A DNA stretch of 25,480 nucleotides from positions 1 through 25,480 of the forward strand of contig JAFYCU010000285.1 in assembly GCA_017545095.1 (NCBI GenBank). Reading direction: 5' to 3'. The translations under genes and the position numbers were made by a program. Within the stretch, counting starts at the first letter, position 1, and each line of letters begins with the position of its first letter. The notes below the pieces were generated by a model, which worked only from the letters and a program-made list of their open reading frames with translations, was not told the origin of the DNA and did no database searches. Shown here one piece after another: positions 1-8,053 of this stretch. Origin of the DNA: Muribaculaceae bacterium (lineage in GTDB: Bacteria; Bacteroidota; Bacteroidia; Bacteroidales; Muribaculaceae).

Positions 1-93
1 GAAATCGACGAACCAATTCTTACCTTCATGAAGTCTCGGATAGGTATATCCGAGCATTTCAGCAGCTGTGCTACATTTTTTTTGATACGACAT
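1..93 (-). CDS. Tyrosine recombinase/integrase, N-terminal fragment cut by window edge
   Basis: On the minus strand an ATG at 93-91 opens a frame that runs off the window after 31 codons. The peptide starts MSYQKKCSTAAEMLGY and continues with YPRLHEGKNWFVDF. A 'TPRLH.GK.W.V.F' pattern is typical of the N-terminal arm/SAM-like region of Bacteroidales phage-type integrases carried by conjugative or mobilisable elements. The catalytic R-H-R-Y domain would lie outside the window. The upstream region (94-237) is AT-rich and contains TGTCCGA twice, at 165-171 and 176-182; these could be arm-type binding sites, which is inference. Placement next to an att-like sequence supports the call. Little protein is visible, so the family rests on one motif. 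Confidence 0.6.
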   Translation of the reverse strand, partial: MSYQKKCSTAAEMLGYTYPRLHEGKNWFVDF

Positions 94-198
94 TTTTTTT
101 AACATTTTTTGTCGGAACTTCCGGTTCGTCTAAAAAATGCAAGCCTGTAATCATGAAAATTTACTGTCCGAATTTTGTCCGAGTAAATTCAAAAAAAT

Positions 199-233
199 CG
201 GGCTAAATTTCTGATTTGTAGAAATTTAACCCG
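199..233 (-). terminator. Rho-independent terminator-like hairpin (minus-strand orientation)
   Basis: The arms at 199-212 and 220-233 form a 14-bp stem with one mismatch and a 7-nt loop. Read on the minus strand, the stem is followed by a run of seven T. It sits directly downstream of the tRNA-Ser-like 3' end at 238-258, which is the usual arrangement after a tRNA gene. The stem could also be part of a recombination site. Confidence 0.6.
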
Positions 234-237
234 AGTT

Positions 238-258
238 TGGCGGAGAGGACGAGATTCG
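238..258 (-). other. att-like core resembling the 3' end of tRNA-Ser
   Basis: On the minus strand this reads as a tRNA 3' end: the end of a T loop (CGAAT), a T-stem strand (CTCGT), a seven-base acceptor strand (CCTCTCC), discriminator G and CCA. A G discriminator with a GGAGAGG-type acceptor fits tRNA-Ser. The remaining tRNA body would lie at higher coordinates but is absent; coding sequence of DUF362 is there instead. The tRNA resemblance with a terminator behind it and an integrase gene beyond suggests an attachment site, either at a secondary target or at a misjoin. The tRNA identity is judged by eye. Confidence 0.5.
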
Positions 259-265
259 CATTCCG

Positions 266-856
266 GTGAAAGACCAGTCACACATCAAGTATGACATTGT
301 GGGCGGGCACATGGCGAATTACGATTTCATGATCGCCCTCAACCATTTCAAGGGGCATCCCATGGGTGGGTATGGCGGAGCGCTGAAGAACCTCTCCATT
401 GGTTGTGCCAGCCGTAACGGCAAGGCATATATCCACTCGGCCGGCAAGATGGAGAAACTCGACATGGCCAAGCTCTGGACTCGTGAATACATCGGCGACC
501 AGGATGGGTTCCTTGAAAGCATGGCGGCAGCCGCTCAGGCTGTGGTCAACTACTTCAACAAGAAGCAGGGCATCATCTATATCAGCGTGATGAACAACAT
601 GTCGATTGACTGCGACTGCGTGGATCATCCCGCCCCTGTCAAGCTCGAGGACTATGGCATTCTGGCGTCGACCGACCCGGTGGCACTCGACCAGGCTTGC
701 ATCGACATCATCAACCAGCAGAAGGTCACCGCCAAGAACGACCCCACCGACCTGCTGAACCGCATCAACAAGCAGCACGGCACCCACACCATCGACTGGG
801 CCGAAAAGATTGGTCTAGGAACGAAGGCATACACATTGGTGAATATTGATGAATAA
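266..856 (+). CDS. DUF362 family protein, 5'-truncated
   Basis: The product is the C-terminal part of a DUF362 protein, a family often associated with Fe-S ferredoxin-like redox proteins whose exact reaction is not established. Recognisable blocks are MANYDFMIALNHFKGHPMGG, GALKNLSIG, KAYIHSAGK, FLESMAAAAQAV, the cysteine block MSIDCDC, ILASTDPVALDQACIDII and a C-terminal HGTHTIDWAEKIGLG. Full-length relatives are roughly 300-370 residues, so over 100 N-terminal residues are missing. The frame stays open upstream through 'DEIRIPVKD', which looks like genuine family sequence, back to a stop at 227-229. GTG at 266 is therefore only a formal start. No CxxCxxC ferredoxin module is present in what remains. 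The break coincides with the att-like core at 238-258. The flavoprotein gene follows 12 bp downstream. Probably non-functional unless reconstituted by element excision. Confidence 0.8.
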   Translation: MKDQSHIKYDIVGGHMANYDFMIALNHFKGHPMGGYGGALKNLSIGCASRNGKAYIHSAGKMEKLDMAKLWTREYIGDQDGFLESMAAAAQAVVNYFNKKQGIIYISVMNNMSIDCDCVDHPAPVKLEDYGILASTDPVALDQACIDIINQQKVTAKNDPTDLLNRINKQHGTHTIDWAEKIGLGTKAYTLVNIDE

Positions 857-868
857 ACCCACAGAATT

Positions 869-1384
869 ATGAACATTTTGATTTTGCGAGGCTCACCACG
901 AGCCAACGGAAACACCGCCTGGATGGCGGAAGCGTATAAGAATGCTGCCGAGGCCGCAGGCCATGAGGTGACACTGGTGAACGTGTCGAAGAAGAAAATC
1001 GCCGGCTGCCTGGCTTGCGAGTACTGCCGCACCAAGGGCAATGGCATCTGCATTCAAAAGGACGACATGCAGGAGCTCTACCCGCTGCTGGCCGAGGCCG
1101 AGGTGCTGGTATTGGCCGCACCAATCTATTACTTCACCCTTTGCGCACAGATTCAGGCACCCATCCAGCGCATCTACTGCGTGAACGCACCCGCCAAGGT
1201 GAAGAAGATGGCGCTGCTCATGTCGTCCTACTCGCCTGGCGTGTACGAAGGCGCAAAAGCCGAGTACCGCGACATATGCAACTACTGGAAAGTGGAAGAC
1301 TCGGGCATCGTGGCCGCAACTGTCAACGAGCAAAAGACCGAAGCCACCAAGATGAAAATCCAGGAACTGGTAAACAAGCTGTAA
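869..1384 (+). CDS. Flavodoxin-fold NAD(P)H-dependent FMN reductase / iron-sulfur flavoprotein-like
   Basis: This 171-residue protein starts MNILILRGSPRANGNT, the FMN-phosphate-binding loop of the NADPH-dependent FMN reductase/flavodoxin-like fold, and has the APIYYFTL segment typical of the flavin-binding face. Cysteines 47, 50, 53 and 61 form C-x2-C-x2-C-x7-C. This resembles the compact cluster motif of archaeal and bacterial iron-sulfur flavoproteins (Isf), so a [4Fe-4S] centre next to FMN is plausible. It is expected in the cytoplasm as an electron-transfer or quinone/flavin reductase; the substrate cannot be told from sequence. It starts 12 bp after the truncated DUF362 gene, most likely in one operon, so loss of the DUF362 5' end may also have cost it its promoter. 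The fold call is solid; the cluster is inference. Confidence 0.85.
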   Translation: MNILILRGSPRANGNTAWMAEAYKNAAEAAGHEVTLVNVSKKKIAGCLACEYCRTKGNGICIQKDDMQELYPLLAEAEVLVLAAPIYYFTLCAQIQAPIQRIYCVNAPAKVKKMALLMSSYSPGVYEGAKAEYRDICNYWKVEDSGIVAATVNEQKTEATKMKIQELVNKL

Positions 1385-1751
1385 GGAACTATGCAATGGA
1401 TGTGCGTCGAACACTTCGTGATTCGATGCACTTTTGCTAAGTTCTTCTATTTGGATCAAGCTGCGAGGGTCTGCAACCCTCATTGTTGGGACAAGTTGCA
1501 ATGCTTTTCAGCACCACACCTTGAACTTCGCTCAACTCGTGTTTTGTTGTTCCGGGTCCTTCGGGGTTGCTTGGTCTTTAACACAGGATAGGATCTTCGA
1601 CCCGCTCGACCTTTACAGGGTCTGACTTGGGGACAACTTCGCGGTAGTTGCCAAAACTTTCCTCTGGGTGTAAAACTTTCCTCTCGATGTATTTTTCCTT
1701 TCCTCTCAGCACATTTACGATTAGAGGAAAAAATTATTATTCACAGTGTGC
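1385..1751. other. Gene-free stretch with small hairpins
   Basis: I see no credible gene here. Perfect short inverted repeats are present: GAGGG/CCCTC at 1465-1481 with a 7-nt loop, and GACCC/GGGTC at 1599-1622. The region between them is rich in 'cttcgctcaactcg'-like sequence common in Bacteroidales intergenic DNA. It may be a decayed mobile element or untranslated structure. Part of the right end is the tandem repeat listed separately. Confidence 0.4.
1653..1730 (+). repeat. TTTCCTCT short tandem repeat plus inverted copy
   Basis: Two 19-bp units (1653-1671 and 1672-1690) share AAAACTTTCCTCT...TGT. A third, diverged unit follows with TTTCCTCT at 1699-1706, and the inverted copy AGAGGAAA lies at 1723-1730. 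The cluster ends about 20 bp before the -7 box at 1752, so it could be a regulator-binding site for the BspA-like gene. Confidence 0.5.
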
Positions 1752-1759
1752 TACCTTTG
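1752..1759 (+). promoter_or_regulatory. Bacteroidetes -7 box TACCTTTG
   Basis: TACCTTTG matches the Bacteroidetes -7 consensus TAnnTTTG. A convincing -33 TTG is not seen at the expected 19-20 nt spacing. It would give a leader of about 200 nt before the ATG at 1964. Confidence 0.45.
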
Positions 1760-1963
1760 CAAACAAAAGATAAACCTATGGACACCTGTAGCATCCTATC
1801 ACTCATGGTCATCAGCATGGCGCGTTGCATCGTTGGCACCGTGTGCTTTTCTTGCCGCCGCATGGCATCGCTCAACGAAGAACCACCCGATGTGACTTGC
1901 TACCACGCCATAACTGGCAAAACTCATCAGCACATCATTTATCAACCAATAAATAATTTTTTT

Positions 1964-4900
1964 ATGAAACACTTACTACATTTACAAACCAAAGCGCTTA
2001 TCGCTGTGCTGCTCATGGTGATACTGGCGCCGCTGGCCCATGCTGCGAGTACGTTCACCGTGGACTATCTGAGTAGTACTGGTAAGTTCACCGTAACGCG
2101 CTCCAATACAACGGGCAGCGAAACAGTGCTCTACCGCACGGTAAGCTTGTCAGCTCTTGCTGGAGTTCACTTCGCACCAGTGAGTGGCTCGTTGACCTTC
2201 AACGACGGCATTGAAACTCTGGAGGTGCCAGTCACCGAGTACTCCAATGTCCCTGCAATTTATCGATACCAGAACAGTAATAGCCGTTCCTACATGTTAG
2301 AGGTACTGGATATCAACGGCTATTACTTGGCCAAGAAAGTGCGCTACATCGGATATGGTAGCGCAAGCAACGTTACGAAAGCCAAATTTAATGAAGTCAA
2401 AAGTTATACGATAAGCTCGAGCGAGTTTACAGTGACCGACAAAGGCTACAAGCAGGGGTATCACGCCATTCCTGTTACCAATTTCTTCACCTCCAACGTA
2501 CCGTATGAATATTTGGCTGCAACGCGTTGTAAGTTAGAGATGTTGGTTGAGTTTGACGCCCGCGAAGTGGACGACGGCTACCAGTACATCCAGATTCTTA
2601 TTAATAACGAGACAACGTGCGATGAAGGTGCCGGTGACGGCGACCCAGGCGGCACCGACAAATCGATTTATAAAGCAGGCTTCACTCATGAAGGAGGCAA
2701 GAAGAACACCACCTATGAACATTACGCTTTCCCATCGGTTCATGACTATAACTACTACAATGATAATGATGATAATGCTGGGAGACCCAATTATGCATGG
2801 AGGGATGATTACGGTAACACTGTGGGCCGCCTCATAAAGCAATTCTTCAAAGCAAGAGGCACCAATGATTATTATTACTATCGCAATAATGACGGATGGT
2901 TGGAACTGCCCCTCAGCGACTCCGACAATTCAAACTACACCCTCAACACCGTGGGCGTTAGATTCGATGCTTCGGGTAATAATGACGACGACTGGATGGT
3001 TAAGAACTTGGTGGCAAAAGTCAAAGTTGATGACAACGCCGGTTGGAGCGTGTTCCTTTTGGCTTCTGAAGGCCTCGTCGTATCGCCTGGACCTTACAAA
3101 AAGGGCAACACTTTCTATATCAGCATCCCTGCCGACAGAATTATCGTTCATAATGACGACTATCCCAAACTGACAACTTCTTGGGGCACAGCCATTTATG
3201 ATAGTGGCTCGGGAAGCAACGTGATGACTTTCAAGGGTACGATTACGGCCGATGCCGGCACCGTGCTGAGTATCAGCTCCTACTCTGGAACAATCAAATC
3301 TCTTAGTGACCAACACATCGCGGAAGGCATTGCTGGCACCACCTTTAACAACTGTGTGGTCACTGAGGACTACACGCTCGACAGCAACACCGTGATTACT
3401 AACCTCTTTGACGAGCCGTTTATTGACAATGGCGTGAACAAACCCCTCCCCATCTCCGTTACGTGGCGCAACAAGACGCTCACCGAAGGCACCGACTACA
3501 CGGTGAGCTATGACGACAACCGCGGTCCGGAGAGCGGCACCAAGGATGCTTCGATCATCATCACTGGCATGGGGATTTATAGTGGCAGTGTGACAGGCAC
3601 CTACACCATCCGCGCTGTGGAGCTCTCGGATTTCTACGAGATTGAAACCGGGGTTTACGAGATTGCCAACAAAGACGACCTGATGCATCTGGCAGGGTAT
3701 GTGAGCGATGGCAGGCACGACTGCATGAATCTCACCTTCCGCCAGACCGCCGACATCACTGACGTGGGCTTGTTCTGTCCCATTGGAGGCCCCTCCGTCA
3801 ACGCCACTTCCTTTAAGGGCACCTACGACGGGCAAGGGTTCACCATCAGCGGCATCCACAGCATCGACGGCGTCAACGCCATTTACGAACGATATCCACA
3901 CTGGATAGGTCTCTTCGGAAGGATTGGGAATCCCGGTGTCGTGAAAAACATTGTACTCGAGAACAGTGTCTTCAACGGCAAAGAATATGTTGGAGCCATT
4001 GTGGCTTATAACGACCGCGGTCTTGTAAAGAACTGCCGTGTAGGCGACGACGTAATTATCAATCCCACAATTAACGCCACCTGCCACGGTGGTATCGTGG
4101 GCTACAGCTATGTCGCGAACATCGAGGGGTGCGTCAGTGCTGCTGTCATCAATTCACAGAACAAAGTAGGCGGTATCATTGGTTCTGCGCAGTCTGGCAA
4201 TCTCTTAAACAACCTTTATACGGGCACCACTGTCATTAGCGGAACCGAAGCAGGAGCAATTTTAGGAAACAAAGATACCTATAATTCTTATAATCCGGTT
4301 TATCCTACGTTCACCAACGTCTATTATCTTGATTCCAACCAGCCTGGTGCCGTTAACGGAAGTAATAATTTGGGCGGCGTGGGGCTTGCACGCACCATCA
4401 CTCTGGGCGAGAATGTTTCTATCCAAGGCGAAGTGGTGGAATACGATGTGAGCGGCCTCACCGCTTTAGGCAGCACTGCCTTGATGAGCGACAGTGTCAT
4501 TTACAGTTGCCAAGGTGATACCATCACCCTGGGCACTGGAGACATCACTATCGATACGGCCGCTGGCTATGAAATCACCTACTACGTCAACGGCACGGCC
4601 ATCGAAGGCAACACATTCGTAATGCCCGACGCCAACGTCACCGTCACCGCCACAATCACGCGGCATCGTTACGTCTTCAACGAAGCAACCGGTGAACTCC
4701 GACTCATTTGGGGAGAATTTAACAGCAGTCACGCTGTTGGATCTGATGTCGCTCGTAGAAACGTCTTAAGCATCACGGCCAGCGACGAGGTGAGCTTCAC
4801 CGGTGATTGCACTTCTTTATTCTGGGTTTATGAGAATTGCGTTAGCATGGACTTCAGCCAGGTCAACACCGATAGTCTCACCCGCACAAGAGCTATGTTC

Positions 4901-5920
4901 GATCGGTGTAAAAAACTGGAGACAATCGACGTTACGGGATGGAACACTGCCAATGTCACCGACATGCAAAAGACATTCATCGAATGCTACCATCTCACCA
5001 CTATCAATGGCATCTCGGACTGGAATACTGGAAATGTCACCAATATGGAGAGCATGTTTGAATATTGTTCTAATCTTGATTCGCTCGATTTCACGGGCTG
5101 GAACACCAGCAATGTCGAAAATATGTCTAAGATGTTCTTCTACAACAATGCCACAACCGCTCTCGACCTCTCGAGCTGGAACACCAGCAAGGTCAAAGAT
5201 ATGACTGCTATGTTCCAGGGTTGTCCAAACCTCACCTCCGTCACTTTCGGAGATGGTTGGAGCACCGATAGCGTCACCAGTATGCAACACCTATTCTATG
5301 GGTGTTTAAAATTGGATTCTCTCGACCTCTCGGGCTGGAACACCGCTAATGTCACCAACATGTCAAGCATGTTCTTCGATTGTCGTGCTCTCAAAACCCT
5401 CATTGGCACCTCCGACTGGAATACTGGCAATGTTACCGACATGAGTAGCATGTTTGAGAACTGTAACCGCCTAACTTCGCTTGACCTCTCTGAATGGAAC
5501 ACTGGCAACGTTACCAATATGAGTTCCATGTTCCGGTCTTGTTCGTTTCTCACCACAATCTTTGCCGGAGATGGCTGGAACACCGACAACGTCACCAGCT
5601 CTGCCGAAATGTTCTACCGCTGCACTCGTATCAAGGGTGGCAAGGGCACTGCCTATAATTCGGAGCACGTCGACAAAGAGTATGCTCGCATCGACAAGGG
5701 CGAAAGCGCACCAGGCTACTTCACGGAGCATGTTACGCATAAGTTGGGTGACCTGAACAGCGACGGCAGCGTGGACGTGAGCGACGTGAACATCTGCATC
5801 AACATCATCCTGGGAAGCAACAACGACCCCGTTGCAACGGCACTTGCCGACCTCAACGGCGATGGCACAGTCGATATCAGCGATGTGAACGCCCTCATCA
5901 ACATCATCCTGACCAATTGA
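1964..5920 (+). CDS. Secreted BspA-like DUF285 repeat protein with C-terminal dockerin
   Basis: A 1318-residue exported protein. ATG 1964 was chosen because it gives a clear signal peptide (MKHLLHLQTKALIAVLLMVI then LAPLAHA); the frame is open 72 codons further upstream but that part lacks protein-like features. Residues about 27-600 are a Tyr/Asp/Asn-rich ectodomain I do not recognise. About 560-800 contains GLUG-like segments (GTYDGQGFTISGI). About 865-900 is a small 'FVMPDANVTVTATIT' module seen in Bacteroidales surface proteins. About 945-1226 holds nine tandem repeats around WNT.NVT.MS.MF..C..L, the DUF285/BspA-type surface repeat. Residues 1260-1318 form a dockerin-type module with two Ca-binding loops, DLNSDGSVDVSDVN and DLNGDGTVDISDVN. 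The likely role is adhesion or surface display through the dockerin; the partner is unknown. It is transcribed alone, followed by the terminator at 6090. Confidence 0.85.
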   Translation: MKHLLHLQTKALIAVLLMVILAPLAHAASTFTVDYLSSTGKFTVTRSNTTGSETVLYRTVSLSALAGVHFAPVSGSLTFNDGIETLEVPVTEYSNVPAIYRYQNSNSRSYMLEVLDINGYYLAKKVRYIGYGSASNVTKAKFNEVKSYTISSSEFTVTDKGYKQGYHAIPVTNFFTSNVPYEYLAATRCKLEMLVEFDAREVDDGYQYIQILINNETTCDEGAGDGDPGGTDKSIYKAGFTHEGGKKNTTYEHYAFPSVHDYNYYNDNDDNAGRPNYAWRDDYGNTVGRLIKQFFKARGTNDYYYYRNNDGWLELPLSDSDNSNYTLNTVGVRFDASGNNDDDWMVKNLVAKVKVDDNAGWSVFLLASEGLVVSPGPYKKGNTFYISIPADRIIVHNDDYPKLTTSWGTAIYDSGSGSNVMTFKGTITADAGTVLSISSYSGTIKSLSDQHIAEGIAGTTFNNCVVTEDYTLDSNTVITNLFDEPFIDNGVNKPLPISVTWRNKTLTEGTDYTVSYDDNRGPESGTKDASIIITGMGIYSGSVTGTYTIRAVELSDFYEIETGVYEIANKDDLMHLAGYVSDGRHDCMNLTFRQTADITDVGLFCPIGGPSVNATSFKGTYDGQGFTISGIHSIDGVNAIYERYPHWIGLFGRIGNPGVVKNIVLENSVFNGKEYVGAIVAYNDRGLVKNCRVGDDVIINPTINATCHGGIVGYSYVANIEGCVSAAVINSQNKVGGIIGSAQSGNLLNNLYTGTTVISGTEAGAILGNKDTYNSYNPVYPTFTNVYYLDSNQPGAVNGSNNLGGVGLARTITLGENVSIQGEVVEYDVSGLTALGSTALMSDSVIYSCQGDTITLGTGDITIDTAAGYEITYYVNGTAIEGNTFVMPDANVTVTATITRHRYVFNEATGELRLIWGEFNSSHAVGSDVARRNVLSITASDEVSFTGDCTSLFWVYENCVSMDFSQVNTDSLTRTRAMFDRCKKLETIDVTGWNTANVTDMQKTFIECYHLTTINGISDWNTGNVTNMESMFEYCSNLDSLDFTGWNTSNVENMSKMFFYNNATTALDLSSWNTSKVKDMTAMFQGCPNLTSVTFGDGWSTDSVTSMQHLFYGCLKLDSLDLSGWNTANVTNMSSMFFDCRALKTLIGTSDWNTGNVTDMSSMFENCNRLTSLDLSEWNTGNVTNMSSMFRSCSFLTTIFAGDGWNTDNVTSSAEMFYRCTRIKGGKGTAYNSEHVDKEYARIDKGESAPGYFTEHVTHKLGDLNSDGSVDVSDVNICINIILGSNNDPVATALADLNGDGTVDISDVNALINIILTN

Positions 5921-5960
5921 AAGGCAAAAGAAAGAACGTTTTTCATCGCATCTAAACAAC

Positions 5961-6050
5961 ATGCAGGGCATCCAGCAGCTGCGGCCCGAAAGCGGCAACA
6001 TCTACATCGTGAAGTACCGCGACGGCAGCGTGGCGAAAGTCAAATTCTGA
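5961..6050 (+). pseudogene. Orphan C-terminal tail resembling a T9SS sorting signal
   Basis: A 29-codon frame reads MQGIQQLRPESGNIYIVKYR followed by DGSVAKVKF and TGA. The 'G-x-YIVKY-DG-...-K-V-x-F' pattern resembles the end of type A C-terminal sorting domains (GIYIVKV.DG..KK) of Bacteroidetes type IX secretion substrates. It begins 40 bp after the stop of the BspA-like gene. It is probably the leftover 3' end of a replaced or deleted secreted protein gene. It is too short to stand as a gene and could be unrelated. Confidence 0.45.
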
Positions 6051-6089
6051 CCACACACCGCACGCTAAAGGGTTAAATACCCTCTAATC

Positions 6090-6127
6090 ACTATCCGCAG
6101 CATCCACCCACAGATGCTGCGGATAGT
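6090..6127 (+). terminator. Intrinsic terminator hairpin, 15-bp perfect stem
   Basis: The arms at 6090-6104 (ACTATCCGCAGCATC) and 6113-6127 are perfect reverse complements with an 8-nt loop, followed by TTCTTG. It lies downstream of the BspA-like gene and the orphan tail. The T-tract is weak but the stem is strong. Confidence 0.75.
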
Positions 6128-6279
6128 TTCTTGCGAATTATAGGTTCCATAGCTCACTAGAGTTGCTCTACACTTCTGACACTTACAGTTATCTGAGCCG
6201 CAAGATGTACCACCTCCACAACATGAGCGATGCCTACCTCGTGGATGAAATCATCCTCGAGTGCCAATCCAAACAATAA
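6128..6279 (+). other. Gene-free stretch with unrecognised coding remnant
   Basis: A frame ending in TAA at 6277-6279 translates as YLSRKMYHLHNMSDAYLVDE then IILECQSKQ. It is in frame with the ComM-like remnant that follows, separated by this stop. I do not recognise it; it is probably the decayed end of some gene. Confidence 0.3.
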
Positions 6280-6387
6280 GTCGCCCGCACCATCGCCGAC
6301 CTCGAAGCCTCCCCCACCGTCCAGCAGCACCACATCAACGAAGCCGTCGGCTACCGCAACTTCGACCGCAGTGGCTTAATGGACTGA
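6280..6387 (+). pseudogene. 3' remnant of YifB/ComM (Mg-chelatase-like), copy 1
   Basis: Thirty-five codons read [20 protein letters not shown], then [15 protein letters not shown] and TGA. This is the extreme C-terminus of the YifB/ComM Mg-chelatase-like AAA+ protein, whose relatives end ...[14 protein letters not shown]...I...HI.EA..YR..DR. A stop directly precedes it, so it cannot be expressed. Bases 6280-6376 repeat at 8075-8171 with four mismatches in 97 positions. Both copies lie in direct orientation around the ATPase gene. No full ComM gene is in the window. Confidence 0.7.
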
Positions 6388-6467
6388 AACCAAAAGCGCA
6401 ATCAGGTGTCATATTCACTCCCTAACGCCCTTAAAATTGACGTTAAGGACCAGAAATAGACCATAGT

Positions 6468-6504
6468 TAGTCCCTAACTCGAAAAAAAATAGGGTTAGGG
6501 ACTA
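6468..6504. promoter_or_regulatory. 11-bp palindromic operator-like site upstream of ATPase gene
   Basis: TAGTCCCTAAC at 6468-6478 and its exact reverse complement at 6494-6504 flank a 15-nt A-rich spacer. The right arm ends 7 bp before the -33 element of the ATPase promoter. This placement suits a dimeric regulator site or autoregulation. A transcription terminator for upstream reading is an alternative, but no T-tract follows. Confidence 0.5.
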
Positions 6505-6511
6505 AAAATAA

Positions 6512-6542
6512 TTGCGTTGTTTGAAGATTTGATTTATCTTTG
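6512..6542 (+). promoter_or_regulatory. Bacteroidetes promoter for the DUF234-type ATPase
   Basis: TTG at 6512-6514 and TATCTTTG at 6535-6542 are spaced by 20 nt, fitting the Bacteroidetes -33/-7 consensus. Transcription would start about 7 nt later, which decides the translation start at ATG 6570. Confidence 0.65.
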
Positions 6543-6569
6543 CACCGTCAAATCAAACAAAAGCAAATT

Positions 6570-8015
6570 ATGGCAATTAATGACATCATAGGCAGAGAAA
6601 GGGAACTGCATATTCTCAGCAACATCTGTAAAGAGAAAGAAGCATGTTTAGTTGCCGTGTATGGGCGCAGACGTGTCGGTAAAACGTATTTGGTCAAGCA
6701 ATTTTTCAATGAGCAGTTTGATTTTTTCTTTACGGGGAGTTTTGAAACACCGATGCAGGTGCAATTGGCACTCTTTAATGATGCACTGCACAGATACAGC
6801 AATCAGCAATTTCCAGTGCCAAAGAATTGGTTTGAGGCATTTGGGCAACTGCGGGATTATTTATCAAGCATTCGCAAAGAAAGAATTGTTGTCTTTCTTG
6901 ATGAACTTCCATGGATGGAAACCGCCAAATCAATGTTTATCAAGGCGTTCGGCTATTTTTGGAATAGTTGGGCTTCAACCCGCAACGGACTCACATTTAT
7001 TGTGTGTGGATCTTCAACATCGTGGATGATTGACAAAATAATTGGTGATAAAGGTGGACTTTACGGCAGGGTTTCACGTTCCATCTATCTTGCACCTTTT
7101 AACCTGCATGAGGTTGAGCAGTTTTTACGACAGCGTAAAGGAATCGAGTGGAACCGTTTTCAGGTTATTGAGGCATACATGATTTTTGGAGGAATACCTT
7201 ATTATCTTGACATGCTTGAAAAAGAACTGCCATTCACCCAAAATGTTGATGAACTTTTCTATAGAGACGATTCCCCGTTAAGAACTGAATATGATTTCTT
7301 GTTCCTCTCGTTGTTTAAATCCGCCGCCATTTATCGCCAAATAGTGGAAGTTCTTGCCATCAGGAACAAGGGCTTGACTTTAAAAGAAATAAAGGGGGTC
7401 ATAACGGATTATAATGGCGGTGCTTTGTCAACTGCACTCGAAAACCTGTGCAAGTGTGACTTTATTCGCAAGTACAAATCATTTGGCAAAAAAGAACGTG
7501 GCAGCATCTACCAATTGACTGATTTGTTCTCATTATATTATTTGAGGTTTGTTAAACACCAGACTGGACTGGACGAGCATTATTGGTCGAATATCAAGGA
7601 TAATACAAGAAATGCTTGGGCTGGATACGCCTTTGAGCAGGTCTGTTTGCATCATGTCAATCAAATCAGGGCAAAATTGAGCATCAAGGGCGTACTTACC
7701 AATATCTGCTCCTGGTCTTCTCCCAAGCAGATTGACAAAGATGGAACTGAATGGCCCGGGGCTCAGATTGATTTGCTCCTATGCCGTGGCGACCATATCA
7801 TAGACATTTGTGAGATGAAATACTGTCAATCCGAGTATACCTTGACGAGCGACTACGAAAAACGTTTGAGAGAACGGGCTGATACGTTTGTTCATTTTAC
7901 CAAAACCAGAGACGCTATCCATACGATACTGGTGACTACATACGGATTGAAAACCAATATGTATTCCGGAAGTATTTATGAAACGATTACCATGGATGAT
8001 TTGTTTCATGAATAG
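6570..8015 (+). CDS. AAA ATPase (archaeal-type ATPase_2) with DUF234 PD-(D/E)xK-like domain
   Basis: A 481-residue protein. Walker A is GRRRVGKT at 32-39 and Walker B is IVVFLDE ending at D111-E112, followed by the winged-helix region of the ATPase_2/STAND-like family (about 250-330). The C-terminal DUF234 region (about 340-480) carries D401 in 'AQIDLLL' and E415-M-K417 in 'DICEMKYC', the D...ExK pattern of PD-(D/E)xK nucleases. The family is abundant and multicopy in Bacteroidales and archaea; its function is not established, with defence or mobile DNA roles often suspected. An upstream TTG frame extension is rejected because the promoter at 6512-6542 overlaps it. The gene stands alone with its own promoter and is bracketed by the two ComM-tail repeats. 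Base composition is visibly more AT-rich than yebC or cysS, consistent with acquisition. Confidence 0.85.
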   Translation: MAINDIIGRERELHILSNICKEKEACLVAVYGRRRVGKTYLVKQFFNEQFDFFFTGSFETPMQVQLALFNDALHRYSNQQFPVPKNWFEAFGQLRDYLSSIRKERIVVFLDELPWMETAKSMFIKAFGYFWNSWASTRNGLTFIVCGSSTSWMIDKIIGDKGGLYGRVSRSIYLAPFNLHEVEQFLRQRKGIEWNRFQVIEAYMIFGGIPYYLDMLEKELPFTQNVDELFYRDDSPLRTEYDFLFLSLFKSAAIYRQIVEVLAIRNKGLTLKEIKGVITDYNGGALSTALENLCKCDFIRKYKSFGKKERGSIYQLTDLFSLYYLRFVKHQTGLDEHYWSNIKDNTRNAWAGYAFEQVCLHHVNQIRAKLSIKGVLTNICSWSSPKQIDKDGTEWPGAQIDLLLCRGDHIIDICEMKYCQSEYTLTSDYEKRLRERADTFVHFTKTRDAIHTILVTTYGLKTNMYSGSIYETITMDDLFHE

Positions 8016-8053
8016 TCCGTGTTGATTGTGGACGCAGGTACTCTTGTTCATAC

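Noticed and set aside
238..258. Complete tRNA-Ser gene on the minus strand
   Set aside because: Only the last 21 bases fit; the anticodon arm and 5' acceptor strand are absent, and the adjoining sequence codes for DUF362.
1748..1963. Extension of the BspA-like protein by 72 codons upstream of ATG 1964
   Set aside because: The extension would bury the clear signal peptide in the interior, and its first codons overlap the -7 box at 1752-1759.
4850..5640. Regular spacing of similar segments suggesting a CRISPR-like array
   Set aside because: The periodicity is that of DUF285 protein repeats in a continuous frame; the DNA repeats are degenerate and there are no unique spacers.
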